Part shown: in pieces, positions 15,260-24,632 of the stretch
How the letters are laid out: each line of letters begins with the position of its first letter
How positions within the stretch are numbered: position 1 is the first letter of the stretch
Notes under the pieces: generated by a model
Told to the model about the DNA's origin: nothing
Seen by the model: only the letters and a program-made list of their open reading frames with translations
Databases searched by the model: none
Position numbers and translations under genes: made by a program
Assembly (NCBI GenBank): GCA_963718995.1
Contig: CAVRAP010000020.1
Coordinates: 434,001 to 498,000 of the forward strand
Direction: 5' to 3'
Source of the DNA: UBA4744 sp963718995
Lineage (GTDB): Bacteria > Actinomycetota > Acidimicrobiia > Spongiisociales > UBA4744
Length of the DNA: 64,000 bases

Positions 15260-18235
15260 GTGACTACCGAGCACCGGATCGACCCGGACGATTGGGCAGA
15301 GGCAGTAGCCAATACCGAAGGACCCCAGCTCATCGTTGGTGGGCCCGGGACCGGCAAGACCGAGTTCCTGGTCCGTCGGGCTCTATCGCTGTTGGAAAGC
15401 GCCGGCGTCGACCCTGAAGAAATCCTCCTCCTGAGCTTCTCCCGTCGCGGAGTAGCGGACCTCAAGACCCGCGTCCAGAACGGGTTGACCCGCTCCTACA
15501 CCGCTGTGCCGGCCTCGACGTTCCACTCCCTGGCTTCTCGCTTGTTGGAGAGCCACGCGGAACGAGCCTTCAACTGGACCACGATGCCCTCGCTTCTCAC
15601 CGGTCCCGAGCAAGTGGCTTTGGTCCATGAGTTGCTGACCTCAGAGGACACCGATGCGTGGCCACTTCCATTCCGCAGCCTCCTTACCACCAACAGTTTC
15701 GCGAGGGAGGTGACGGACTTCTTCCTACGCTGCCAGGAACAGCTCATCGATGGCGCACAATTGCGAGACCTGGCCGAGGCACGATCAGATTGGAAAGGCT
15801 TGCCGGAGTTGCTGATCCGCTACGAACAGACCCTGCGGCTACGCCAACGAATCGATTACGGCACGCTCATCGGACGGGCCGTCTCCTCGCTCGAGCACCC
15901 GGAAGTCGCTCGAGCCGTCGGCGCCCAGTACCGGTACCTTCTGGTCGACGAATACCAGGACACCACCAACGCCCAGGTGCGGTTGTTACAAGGCATGTGC
16001 ACCTCGCATCGCAATCTGACCGTGGCGGCTGATCCCTACCAATCGATCTACAGTTTTCGCGGCGCCGACCTCTCCAACGTCCACCGGTTCCCCTCCGACT
16101 TCGCCGACGCGGAAGGCCAACCGGCGGAACGATCGGTTCTGACGACCTCCTTCCGGGTTCCAGCGGCGATCCTTGGAGCGGCGGAGCGGGTGACGGCCGG
16201 GTCGCTCCCTGGATCGGCCGGGCCGGTGACACCCGCCGCCGGCGATGGACGGGTCGACGCTTACCTCTTCGATCAGCAAACTCAAGAAGCCGAGTGGATA
16301 GCCGAGGAGATCGACCGGCTCCATCTTCAAGAACAACTCCCGTATTCGCAGATGGCGGTCTTCGTGCGGAGCAAGCGGAGGTTCCTCCCGGAGCTGTCGA
16401 GGGTGCTCGAACGTCGGAAGATCCCTCACGACCTCCCGGACTCGCGCCTGGCCGATCACCCGGCCGTCAGACTGATCCTCGATTGCGTCATCGCGGCCAC
16501 CGAGCCCGATCCCGAAGCGGGCCGGGCTCTCCGCAGGATTCTGCTCGGACCACTCTTCTCGATTCCGCTGGGACGTCTCCGCGAGATCGATCGCGAGCGG
16601 GTCCGGAGAGGGGTGGATTGGACGGAGGCCCTGACAACTCACCTTGAAGATGGATCGGCCCTTGCGGCCCTTTTCACCGAGACGCGATGGGCGACGTCCA
16701 AACCTGCGGTGGAAGGCTTCTGGCACATCTGGGAAACACTCCCCCAGTTCGTTTCGGTCGTCGAGCACCCTCAGCGACAAGACGAGCGAGCTGCTTGGAG
16801 TTCGCTCGCACAAGTCCTGGGAAGGCTCTTCGAACGCGATCCACAGGCCACTCTCGTCGACTACGTGCGGCTCACCGAAGACGAGGACTTCGAGGCCAGG
16901 CCCCTCCTCAGCTACAAGACGCCACGCCAGGACCGGCTCACGCTCACTACGCTCCATCAGTCGAAAGGACTCGAGTTCGACACCGTCTTCATTGCGGACG
17001 CAGTAGAAGGTGTCTTCCCTGATCTGCGGAGTCGTGAGTCATTGCTCGGTTCGCGCCATCTCTCGCCGTCCCTTCCGGCCGACCCTGTTGCCTACCGGGC
17101 CTTCCGTCTTCAGGAGGAGATGCGCCTGGCATACACGGCGATGACTCGCGGCTACCGGCGCGTGATCTGGACCGCTACCTCGTCAGGATTTGAAGAGGGG
17201 CAAGGAATGCCGAGCCGTTTCCTGCCCATGGTTGCCGGGGTCGCCTCCCTCGCCGAGGCGGTTCACCGACCCCCGGAACACACCACGCCGGTCACTTCCC
17301 TGGAAGCAGAGGCGTGGTTGCGCCGCATCCTCCGGGACCCGCGGGAGGGCCGACCCCGGCGGTTGGCTGCCCTTGCGGTGCTCGGGTTGGGCAAAGCCTG
17401 GGGGCTCAGGGCCCCGGCCGACTTCGCAGGGATCCGGGAACCGGGTCCGGACCAGGGGATCGTCGCTGAAGACTTCGCTCTGTCTCCGAGCCAGGCAGAA
17501 AGCTACGCCACGTGCCCTCGTCGCTACGTTTTTGAACGGCGCCTCCATGTGGGTGACGACGCAACGCCGTTCCTGCTGTTCGGCACCCTGATCCACGAAA
17601 CCCTGGAACGGGCGGAAGCCTCCGCAGTTGACGCTGGTGATCGTCACACCAGCCTTGACGGCGCCTTGGCTGCATTCGATTCCCTCTGGGAGCCATCCGA
17701 CTTCGGGGGTGAGCCGTGGGCAACGGCGTGGTATCGGCGGGCCGTAGAGATCATCTCTTTCCTCTATGAGCGATGGCCGAGCCGGGGGGTCCCCATTGCT
17801 CTCGAAAGGCCCCTCAACCTCGATATCGACGGCGTGCTGTGGAGGGGTAAGGCCGACCGCATCGAACTTGACAAAGGAGTCGTCCGGATCGTCGACTACA
17901 AGACCGGCTCGCGCATCCCGACTTTGGCCGACGCCGCCGTCTCCATCCAGCTTGGCTTCTACGTATTAGCGCTGCGGGCCGATGAACACATCGCGCAGTT
18001 CGGGCCGGTCGATGAGGCCGAGTTGTGGTTCCCTGCCAACACCGGAGCAAAGACTGTGACGGTCCGCCGTTTCGATGTGCAGTACCTCGGTCGGGTGGAA
18101 GAAGCGATGCGCGAAGCGGCTCGAGGAATTGCGGCAGAGGAGTGGCCGGCAACCCCGAACCCGTATTGCGACCGTTGCCGGGTCCGTATCGTTTGCCCGG
18201 AATGGCCGGAAGGAAAGGAAGCCTTCGCCTCATGA
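15260..18235 (+). CDS. adnA: AdnA-like helicase-nuclease subunit
   Basis: A 991-residue protein with an N-terminal UvrD-type helicase and a C-terminal RecB-type nuclease, the layout of the actinobacterial AdnAB machine that resects double-strand breaks. Helicase motifs: P-loop VGGPGTGKTEFL (near residue 29), LVDEYQDT (near 228), TLHQSKGLEFDTVF (near 565). Nuclease motif: VRIVDYKTG (near 879). Four cysteines (YATCPRRY near 751 and YCDRCRVRIVC near 970) fit the 4Fe-4S staple of this family. The GTG at 15260 gives a normal N terminus. It overlaps the next gene by 4 bp (ATGA). Assignment as A rather than B rests on gene order and size. Confidence 0.85.
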   Translation: MTTEHRIDPDDWAEAVANTEGPQLIVGGPGTGKTEFLVRRALSLLESAGVDPEEILLLSFSRRGVADLKTRVQNGLTRSYTAVPASTFHSLASRLLESHAERAFNWTTMPSLLTGPEQVALVHELLTSEDTDAWPLPFRSLLTTNSFAREVTDFFLRCQEQLIDGAQLRDLAEARSDWKGLPELLIRYEQTLRLRQRIDYGTLIGRAVSSLEHPEVARAVGAQYRYLLVDEYQDTTNAQVRLLQGMCTSHRNLTVAADPYQSIYSFRGADLSNVHRFPSDFADAEGQPAERSVLTTSFRVPAAILGAAERVTAGSLPGSAGPVTPAAGDGRVDAYLFDQQTQEAEWIAEEIDRLHLQEQLPYSQMAVFVRSKRRFLPELSRVLERRKIPHDLPDSRLADHPAVRLILDCVIAATEPDPEAGRALRRILLGPLFSIPLGRLREIDRERVRRGVDWTEALTTHLEDGSALAALFTETRWATSKPAVEGFWHIWETLPQFVSVVEHPQRQDERAAWSSLAQVLGRLFERDPQATLVDYVRLTEDEDFEARPLLSYKTPRQDRLTLTTLHQSKGLEFDTVFIADAVEGVFPDLRSRESLLGSRHLSPSLPADPVAYRAFRLQEEMRLAYTAMTRGYRRVIWTATSSGFEEGQGMPSRFLPMVAGVASLAEAVHRPPEHTTPVTSLEAEAWLRRILRDPREGRPRRLAALAVLGLGKAWGLRAPADFAGIREPGPDQGIVAEDFALSPSQAESYATCPRRYVFERRLHVGDDATPFLLFGTLIHETLERAEASAVDAGDRHTSLDGALAAFDSLWEPSDFGGEPWATAWYRRAVEIISFLYERWPSRGVPIALERPLNLDIDGVLWRGKADRIELDKGVVRIVDYKTGSRIPTLADAAVSIQLGFYVLALRADEHIAQFGPVDEAELWFPANTGAKTVTVRRFDVQYLGRVEEAMREAARGIAAEEWPATPNPYCDRCRVRIVCPEWPEGKEAFAS

Positions 18236-21200
18236 CCACCGTGACGCCCACGAGCGAACAGAGCGAGGTGATCGCCTATCCGCTCCGGCCGCTCCGCATC
18301 TCAGCGGGGGCGGGTACCGGAAAAACGACAACCATGGCCATGCGCCTCGCTGCCCTGATTGAGCGAGAGCAGCTCGAACCCGAAGCCGCTTTGGGGATCA
18401 CGTTCACCAACAAGGCAGCAGAGGAACTCAGCGACCGCCTGCGCCGCCACCTCCCGGATCTGGCGGCACTCGGTCGCGAGGTCGAGGTCACGACCTATCA
18501 CGGCTTTGCCCACTCGATCCTCAACGAATTCGGCCCGATCGTCGGTTTTGAACGTGACGCACAGCTCATCACGCCCGGGTATCAACGTGAGCTACTGACC
18601 CAGGCGTTGGCCGGCGGCTCCTATCAACATCTCGACGTGAGGCTCCCCCGTCGCCGCGTCGACGACCTGGTGCTGCTGGCCGGTCGTCTTGGAGATCACC
18701 TGCGCAAACCCTCGGCGCTCATCGCGGCACGGCCGATCACACCTGATGAGGTGTGGGAGCAACGAGTCGAAATGGGGCAGGTTCTCGAACGCTACGCCGA
18801 GATCAAGCGTCGATACAACGCGGTCGATTTCTCGGACCTCATCACTCTGGCCTACGAGGCCGTTGGGGAGATCGGCGTGGCCGAACGCATCCGGAAGCGC
18901 TATCGCGTGGTGCTTCTCGACGAATACCAGGATACCAACCCGGCCCAACGGGAGCTCTTGCTCCGGGTCTTTGGCGATGCGTTTCCGGTGACTGCCGTTG
19001 GCGATCCCGACCAAACCATCTACGAGTGGCGGGGCGCTTCATTCTGGAACTTCGCCGGTTTCCCCAATCACTTTCCCAACGAGGATGGCACCCCGTCGGC
19101 CACGCTGACGCTCAGCATCAATCGCCGCAGTGATCGTCAGATCATCGAAATCGCCAACCGGGTCAAGAAGGAAATCGGCAGCGAGGGAGGCGTTGCGGCG
19201 CTGCAAGCTGCTCAGGACTCGGGAGACGGCCGCGTGGAGGTTTCGTGGTTCCACAGTGCGGTCGACGAAGCACGCTGGTTGGCGGGCGAGGTCAGGCGCT
19301 TACACGACGAAGAGGCCGTTCCGTGGCGGGACATGGGCATTCTCTTTCGAAAGAACCGTCAGATCCATCTCGTTCGCGAGGCCTTGCAGGACGAGGATGT
19401 TCCCGTTGAGGTCGCCGCTCTCGGGGGGCTCCTCCAGGTGCCCGAAGTGGTCGACCTGCACGCCTGGCTGCGACTGATCGGGCGACCGGACGACGCTCCG
19501 TCGCTCGTGCGGATTCTGCTCGGGGCCCGGTTCCGGCTCGGGCTCGGCGATCTGGCCCCACTAGCCGACTGGGTGCGACATCAAAGGAGCGACCATGTCA
19601 ACGACGACGAAGAAACCCCTGGTTGGGCGATGCTCGAGGCAGTCGACCAACTCGAGCAGGTCGACGCCCTCACGACCGAAGCTCGACAACGATTGAACGA
19701 CTTTCGCACCCTCTACCGTCTTCTCCTCGCCGAGGCCCAGGCCGTCACGCTCGTTGAGCTCTGCCGTCGCATCCTGGATGGCACAGGAGCCTGGGCTGAG
19801 GTTGAGGCCCTCGATGGGGCGGCCCGGCTCACGGCTCGCCTGAACCTCTACCGGTTCCTCGATTTGGCCGAGGAATGGAGCCCCCTGGAGGGTCGGCCCT
19901 CCCTCGATGCATTTCTCGATTACCTCGACCTGCTCGACGAAGATGCGGGATCCGAAGAACTCGACACGGCCCGGCTCAGCAACGAAGACGCCGTCTCCAT
20001 GTTGACCGTCCATCGCGCCAAAGGCCTCGAATGGGATACCGTGTTCGTGCCTGCTGTGGCCGCCGGGACCTTTCCCAGTTCCGCTCACGGTGGTCTCGAA
20101 GACCCAACCCGGTATCCGAAGGTCCTTCCCCTGGAGTTGCGTCTTGATGAGGACCAGGGCAGCACTACGACCAAGGCGATCCTCGAAGCGCGCCACCGCT
20201 CTCAGGAGTGGCGCACCGCATATGTCGCAGTGACCAGAGCGAAAAGCCGACTCTATGTGACCGGAGCTTTCTGGTATTCCACCGGCAAGGCCAAACGGCC
20301 CAGTCCGCTCTTCGAGGCGATCCGCTCGGCTCCCGGGACGTACGTTCGTCACGAAGAGAAGACAGAAGGCTCCCCGCCCAGCCTGCTCCGCATTGAAGAC
20401 ACCATCGGTGCTCCCGATCCGCACTTCGCCGATGGTTGGCAAGAGGCCTTGCGATCCACGATCGATCAACCCGAGTGGCCTGCCCGTGCGGCACAGGATG
20501 ACTCCGAGGCCTTCGCCGTTCACCGTCGTCAGCTCGAGTTGGTCCTCGACGGCCTACCGGAACCGCCCGACCCGACGGCCGACCCGGCACTGAGAACTTC
20601 CGTGACCGGACTCGTCACCTATGCCACATGCCCAAAACGGTATTTCTGGACTGCGGTCGACCCGCTCCCCAGGCGGCCGTCGCCGGCGGCCCGCCGGGGC
20701 GTCGAGATACACCGCCGCATCGAGTTGCACAGCCTCGGCGTGGTGCCCCTTGAAGAGGCCGACCTTGACACCTACGACGTCGCGATCGACGAGACTCCGG
20801 CCAAGCGGGGTGGTCCAGATCCCTACGCGACCTATCGAACGTCCCGATTCGCCGACTCCCGACCTCGGTTCGTTGAAGTCCCCTTTGACCTCAAGATCGA
20901 AGGGGACGCCCGGGTCCATGGACGCATCGACGCCATCTACGAGCCAGAACCCGGTACCTGGGAGATCGTCGACTTCAAAACCGGCCGGCCGTCCCGTCAG
21001 GCCTCCGTCCGGGTTCAGCTCGAAGCGTATGCAATCGCGGTCGACGAGGTGCAGTTCGCGCCGACGAAACCGGACAACGTCCACGTCACATTCGCCTACC
21101 TGGGAGGAGGGCTCACCGAGGTGAGTGAGTCGGTTGACGCGCCCTGGCTAGAAAAGGCTCGCCATCACGTCGGAGATCTGATCGAACAGATTCGCGGAGA

Positions 21201-21294
21201 GAACTGGGACCCCGCTCCATCCCCGGCTTGCCACTCTTGCGACTTCATCCGGTTCTGTCCTGCCGGACGTGCATGGGTCGCTACCAAAGCTTGA
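18232..21294 (+). CDS. adnB: AdnB-like helicase-nuclease subunit
   Basis: A 1020-residue partner of the preceding gene with the same helicase-plus-nuclease layout: P-loop SAGAGTGKTTTM (near residue 25), LLDEYQDTNPAQ (near 229), LTVHRAKGLEWDTVF (near 591), nuclease motif EIVDFKTG (near 913), and cluster cysteines TCPKRY (near 800) and CHSCDFIRFC (near 1001). In mycobacteria AdnA and AdnB form a heterodimer with two motors and two nucleases that processes DNA ends. Both nuclease sites appear intact here (Asp-x-Lys present in each). The start at 18232 overlaps the adnA-like stop, and the two are surely co-translated. Confidence 0.87.
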   Translation: MTTVTPTSEQSEVIAYPLRPLRISAGAGTGKTTTMAMRLAALIEREQLEPEAALGITFTNKAAEELSDRLRRHLPDLAALGREVEVTTYHGFAHSILNEFGPIVGFERDAQLITPGYQRELLTQALAGGSYQHLDVRLPRRRVDDLVLLAGRLGDHLRKPSALIAARPITPDEVWEQRVEMGQVLERYAEIKRRYNAVDFSDLITLAYEAVGEIGVAERIRKRYRVVLLDEYQDTNPAQRELLLRVFGDAFPVTAVGDPDQTIYEWRGASFWNFAGFPNHFPNEDGTPSATLTLSINRRSDRQIIEIANRVKKEIGSEGGVAALQAAQDSGDGRVEVSWFHSAVDEARWLAGEVRRLHDEEAVPWRDMGILFRKNRQIHLVREALQDEDVPVEVAALGGLLQVPEVVDLHAWLRLIGRPDDAPSLVRILLGARFRLGLGDLAPLADWVRHQRSDHVNDDEETPGWAMLEAVDQLEQVDALTTEARQRLNDFRTLYRLLLAEAQAVTLVELCRRILDGTGAWAEVEALDGAARLTARLNLYRFLDLAEEWSPLEGRPSLDAFLDYLDLLDEDAGSEELDTARLSNEDAVSMLTVHRAKGLEWDTVFVPAVAAGTFPSSAHGGLEDPTRYPKVLPLELRLDEDQGSTTTKAILEARHRSQEWRTAYVAVTRAKSRLYVTGAFWYSTGKAKRPSPLFEAIRSAPGTYVRHEEKTEGSPPSLLRIEDTIGAPDPHFADGWQEALRSTIDQPEWPARAAQDDSEAFAVHRRQLELVLDGLPEPPDPTADPALRTSVTGLVTYATCPKRYFWTAVDPLPRRPSPAARRGVEIHRRIELHSLGVVPLEEADLDTYDVAIDETPAKRGGPDPYATYRTSRFADSRPRFVEVPFDLKIEGDARVHGRIDAIYEPEPGTWEIVDFKTGRPSRQASVRVQLEAYAIAVDEVQFAPTKPDNVHVTFAYLGGGLTEVSESVDAPWLEKARHHVGDLIEQIRGENWDPAPSPACHSCDFIRFCPAGRAWVATKA

Positions 21295-21375
21295 CCGCCG
21301 CTGATAGTTTGGCGCACAAGCCCGCTCGCCGGCACTAGCGTGAGTGCAGACCTCGAGCAATGGAGAGAAGCACCG

Positions 21376-22008
21376 ATGATCACTATCTGGAGCGACATCC
21401 ACTGTCCGTGGGCATATGTCGCCGTCCTCCGTTTGCACCGCATGCGTGACCACCTGGGAGCCGACCTCGTCTTCGACCTCCGGTCGTACTCGAGGGAACT
21501 GGCCGACGGAGCCGAGATCAGCGCTGAAACGGCAAAACGCGAGGTGGTCGCGTTGGCTCAACTGGAACCGACCGCCTTCAGTGCCCTGCAGAGCGAAGCA
21601 TGGCCGACCAGCAACCTGGCCGCCTTCGAAGCTCAGAAGTGGGGATTCTCCCAAGGCCAGGACATTGGAGAATCTTTCGACCTTGCTCTCAGGCGGGCTG
21701 TGTTCCTGCACGGGCACAATCTCGGCGCCCGTAGCCAGCTACTGGCAGTTGCGGAACTAGAAGGTCTGATGGCCGATCAGCTGGGGGCGGCGCTCGACGA
21801 CGGCCGTTTTCGCAAGCCGGTGACCGCCGACTTCGACGAGGCTCGCACTCACGAGATCACCGGTTCTCCCGAGATCGTCATGGCCGACGGCACCTCGCAC
21901 CACAACCCCGGCATCACCTACCGCACCGAGCGAGGCATTCCCATCATCGTCTCGGATCATCCATCCGTGTACGAGGAACTGATCCAATTCGGGACCGTCG
22001 AGGACTAG
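21376..22008 (+). CDS. DsbA/FrnE-family thioredoxin-fold protein
   Basis: A 210-residue protein of the DSBA-like oxidoreductase family. It begins MITIWSDIHCPWAYVAVLRL, where CPWA replaces the usual C-x-x-C, so it has one active-site cysteine and may act as an isomerase or glutathione-linked transferase rather than a disulfide oxidase. The later ITGSPEIVMADG corresponds to the cis-proline region (TGSPEIV). It has no signal peptide, so it is cytoplasmic. The ATG at 21376 follows GGAGAG. It is convergent with dtd, only 4 bp away. Confidence 0.85.
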   Translation: MITIWSDIHCPWAYVAVLRLHRMRDHLGADLVFDLRSYSRELADGAEISAETAKREVVALAQLEPTAFSALQSEAWPTSNLAAFEAQKWGFSQGQDIGESFDLALRRAVFLHGHNLGARSQLLAVAELEGLMADQLGAALDDGRFRKPVTADFDEARTHEITGSPEIVMADGTSHHNPGITYRTERGIPIIVSDHPSVYEELIQFGTVED

Positions 22009-22012
22009 ACGG

Positions 22013-22468
22013 TCAGAGGATCTGGCCCCGGTCGGTATCGAGAACGATGGTGACGGGTCCGTCGTTGGTGAGAGCCACCTGCATCGACGCACCAAAGACC
22101 CCCGTACGAACCGCGATGCCTGCGTTGCGAAGCTGCTCCACCAATTCATCAATCAGCCCTTTGGCTTGATCGGGAGCGGCCGCGCCCACCCATGACGGGC
22201 GACGGCCCTTTCGCACGTCGGCCAGGAGCGTGAATTGACTCACAACCAGCATCTCGCCTTCGACGTCGAGCACGGAGCGGTTCATCTTCCGGTCGTCGTC
22301 GTGGAAGATCCTCAGCGAAGCCAGCTTTGCGGAGATCACGGCGACGTCGGCGGTCGAGTCCCCCGCTGCAATCCCGACCAGAACCACCAACCCGGGACCG
22401 ATTCGCTCAACTATCTCGTCGTCGACGGTCACCGTCGCCCCACCGACCCGTTGCACCACCACTCGCAT
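22013..22468 (-). CDS. dtd: D-aminoacyl-tRNA deacylase
   Basis: A 151-residue enzyme that removes D-amino acids (and glycine) wrongly attached to tRNA. It has both family signatures: SQFTLLADVRKGRRPSW in the middle and GVFGASMQVALTNDGPVT near the end, plus the MRVVVQRVGGATV start. The cross-subunit Gly-Pro motif is the classical form (NDGPVT). Length is normal. It is divergent from the sensor kinase at 22517. Confidence 0.96.
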   Translation of the reverse strand: MRVVVQRVGGATVTVDDEIVERIGPGLVVLVGIAAGDSTADVAVISAKLASLRIFHDDDRKMNRSVLDVEGEMLVVSQFTLLADVRKGRRPSWVGAAAPDQAKGLIDELVEQLRNAGIAVRTGVFGASMQVALTNDGPVTIVLDTDRGQIL

Positions 22469-22516
22469 GAGGTGTGAATGTAGTCGTTCTGGTCAAGCGG
22501 GCCCGCCACCTTACCG

Positions 22517-24211
22517 ATGTTCTCTCAAGAGATGTCAACGAACACCAACGTTCACGGCGACAAGCCGGGCATAACGGCCCAACGCGATTCCGCCATCATT
22601 CGGACCGTGGCGCTGATTGCTGCGACGGTCGGCGCCCTCTACGCAATGACCGGCATCGTTGGCGGCGACACCACTCTGATTCTTCAGGCAACCGGTCCCG
22701 CAGTCGTAGCGGTATTCGCTGCGTGGCAGCTGAAGCAACCGACCCCCCGGGTTATTGCCGTCTTGATGGTTTCCGCCGTCTTCGTGGTCCTTCAGGTGAA
22801 GATCGTCGACAAGCCCGGAATGGATGTGGCTTCGCTGATCGGGCTTCTCATGATTGGAGCCGCCACTTCGACACTGATCAGGCGGTACCGCTTCCCGTTT
22901 CTGGCCGTCTACTCGGCCCTTCTGGTTGGCTCTCAGATTGCGTGGTTCCCGGACTCGGGCAGCACGACCGACATGCTGTTCCGAAGCCTCGTGCCGGTTG
23001 TTTCGTTCTGGTTCATCACCTGGTTGCTCCTCTGGACGCGGCAGAACCAGGAGACTGAAGAAGCTCGCCATGAGCTGCTGTTCGCCCGTGCTCCGGTTTC
23101 TATCTGGGAAGAAGACTATCGGGCAGTCGGGAGCTGGCTCAACGGCCTCAGACAGAAAGGCATCGACGACCTCCGCTCCCACCTGGCAGCTCATCCTGAA
23201 GAAGTCATGTCCGCTGCCATCAGCATCATCGTGAGAGACGTCAACCAGGCCACCCTCGAACTGCTCGAAGTGCAGGACAAGAGCCAGCTGCTGGGACCGC
23301 TGCCGCCGAATTCTGTCACCGATCACGCCCACCTCTCGTTCATCGAGCAGTTCGTGGCGATATGGGAAGACCGCGACCATCTCGATACCCCGCTACGCGG
23401 GACAACCATGCGCGGGAACGACATCGACGGCGTGCTCCGCTGGGTGGTTCCCCGCGAACGCGGTCGGCTCGACCTGGAGCATGTGGTCGTTGCCATGGTG
23501 GACATCACCGAGTTGCGGCGGGCGGAACGGCGGCTACAAGACCTGGTCAAATCAAAGGATCAGTTCATCGCTTCGGTTAGCCACGAGTTACGAACCCCGC
23601 TGACGGCAGTTGTCGGTTTGACCGCTGAACTCCGCAACCACCACTCCGCGTTCTTGCCGGACGAACAAGAAGAGTTCCTGGATCTGATTGCGCAGCAGGC
23701 TGCAGATGTCGCCAACATTGTTGAAGATCTTCTCGTCGCAGCGCGTGCGGACATCGGCACCGTCAGCCTGGCCCCCAAGGACATCGATATTGCGGCAGCT
23801 GTACGATCGCTCGCCGAAACCACCGACGAAAGTGCCGGCCCGATCCTGGAGCTCCCCTCGAACGGCCATCTTCACGCTCTGGCAGACGAGGTGCGGGTCC
23901 GCCAGATCCTCCGCAACCTGCTGAGCAATGCCAGACGATACGGCGGAGACACAATCGTTGTCCGGGGCGGACGGGAGGAAGCGAGGGTCTGGATCGAGGT
24001 GGGCGATGACGGTCCCGGCATACCCGACACAGAGCGCGAGCGGATTTTCGAGCCATACACAACCGCCCACCCCGTCTCGGGTGTGACCGCCGCGGTCGGA
24101 TTGGGTCTGACCGTGTCCCGGCAATTGGCCCGCCTGATGTCCGGTGACCTCACCTACCGTTGCGAGGACGGCGAAAGCACGTTCCGGCTCAGCTTGCCGG
24201 TGCCGAACTAA
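22517..24211 (+). CDS. Membrane sensor histidine kinase with WEED-type PAS domain
   Basis: A 564-residue kinase. Residues 25-175 hold five or six membrane segments. Next comes a PAS-like domain starting with APVSIWEEDYRAVGSW (near residue 193), closely related to the one in the large hybrid kinase at 56100-60035. The HisKA box is ASVSHELRTPLTAVVG with the phospho-accepting His at 356; then an N box (ILRNLLSNARRYG), G1 (DDGPGIPDTE) and GLGLTVSRQL. No receiver domain is fused or adjacent. The ATG at 22532 (MSTNTNVHG) is an equally good start. It converges with the hydrogenase operon. Confidence 0.9.
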   Translation: MFSQEMSTNTNVHGDKPGITAQRDSAIIRTVALIAATVGALYAMTGIVGGDTTLILQATGPAVVAVFAAWQLKQPTPRVIAVLMVSAVFVVLQVKIVDKPGMDVASLIGLLMIGAATSTLIRRYRFPFLAVYSALLVGSQIAWFPDSGSTTDMLFRSLVPVVSFWFITWLLLWTRQNQETEEARHELLFARAPVSIWEEDYRAVGSWLNGLRQKGIDDLRSHLAAHPEEVMSAAISIIVRDVNQATLELLEVQDKSQLLGPLPPNSVTDHAHLSFIEQFVAIWEDRDHLDTPLRGTTMRGNDIDGVLRWVVPRERGRLDLEHVVVAMVDITELRRAERRLQDLVKSKDQFIASVSHELRTPLTAVVGLTAELRNHHSAFLPDEQEEFLDLIAQQAADVANIVEDLLVAARADIGTVSLAPKDIDIAAAVRSLAETTDESAGPILELPSNGHLHALADEVRVRQILRNLLSNARRYGGDTIVVRGGREEARVWIEVGDDGPGIPDTERERIFEPYTTAHPVSGVTAAVGLGLTVSRQLARLMSGDLTYRCEDGESTFRLSLPVPN

Positions 24212-24632
24212 TCAGACGCACCCGCCGCACAACTTCGTCAACTGCACGTTCAACCTCGGACGAAAGACCCGCGCCAAACGAGTAGTCGCCACCTTCGATT
24301 CCCAGAATGGTGATCCTGGCCGGCAGCTTGCCAAGCGCCCGGGCCAACTCCACTGCCTCGGCCGGACCGAGAGCATGGGTGGAATGGCACAAACCGGCCG
24401 GAAGCATCGAGGAGGTCGCGTCGATCTCGACGACCGTACCGCAGTCCGCTCCCGACGTGATGGCGTCGATCAAGACCACCTCGTCACAGTCTTCCCACAG
24501 CGCAATGAGTGAGGCGGGTTCGCCGTCGTGTTCGACCACGTTGTCGGAAAGGCCGAGTGCTTCGACGACTCGAAGGCCAGCAGCATCATCCCCCCGTGCG
24601 GGATTGCCAATACCGATCACGAGCGGTGGCAT
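24189..24632 (-). CDS. [NiFe]-hydrogenase maturation protease
   Basis: A 147-residue endopeptidase of the HyaD/HycI family, which clips the C-terminal extension of the hydrogenase large subunit after nickel insertion. The N-terminal motif GIGNPARGDDAAGLRVVE carries the nickel-sensing Asp. A second conserved Asp is in VVLIDAITSG and a His in CHSTHALGP. Its ATG shares one base with the stop of the large-subunit gene (TGATG), so it is co-translated with its substrate. It is the last gene of the operon. Confidence 0.93.
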   Translation of the reverse strand: MPPLVIGIGNPARGDDAAGLRVVEALGLSDNVVEHDGEPASLIALWEDCDEVVLIDAITSGADCGTVVEIDATSSMLPAGLCHSTHALGPAEAVELARALGKLPARITILGIEGGDYSFGAGLSSEVERAVDEVVRRVRLISSAPAS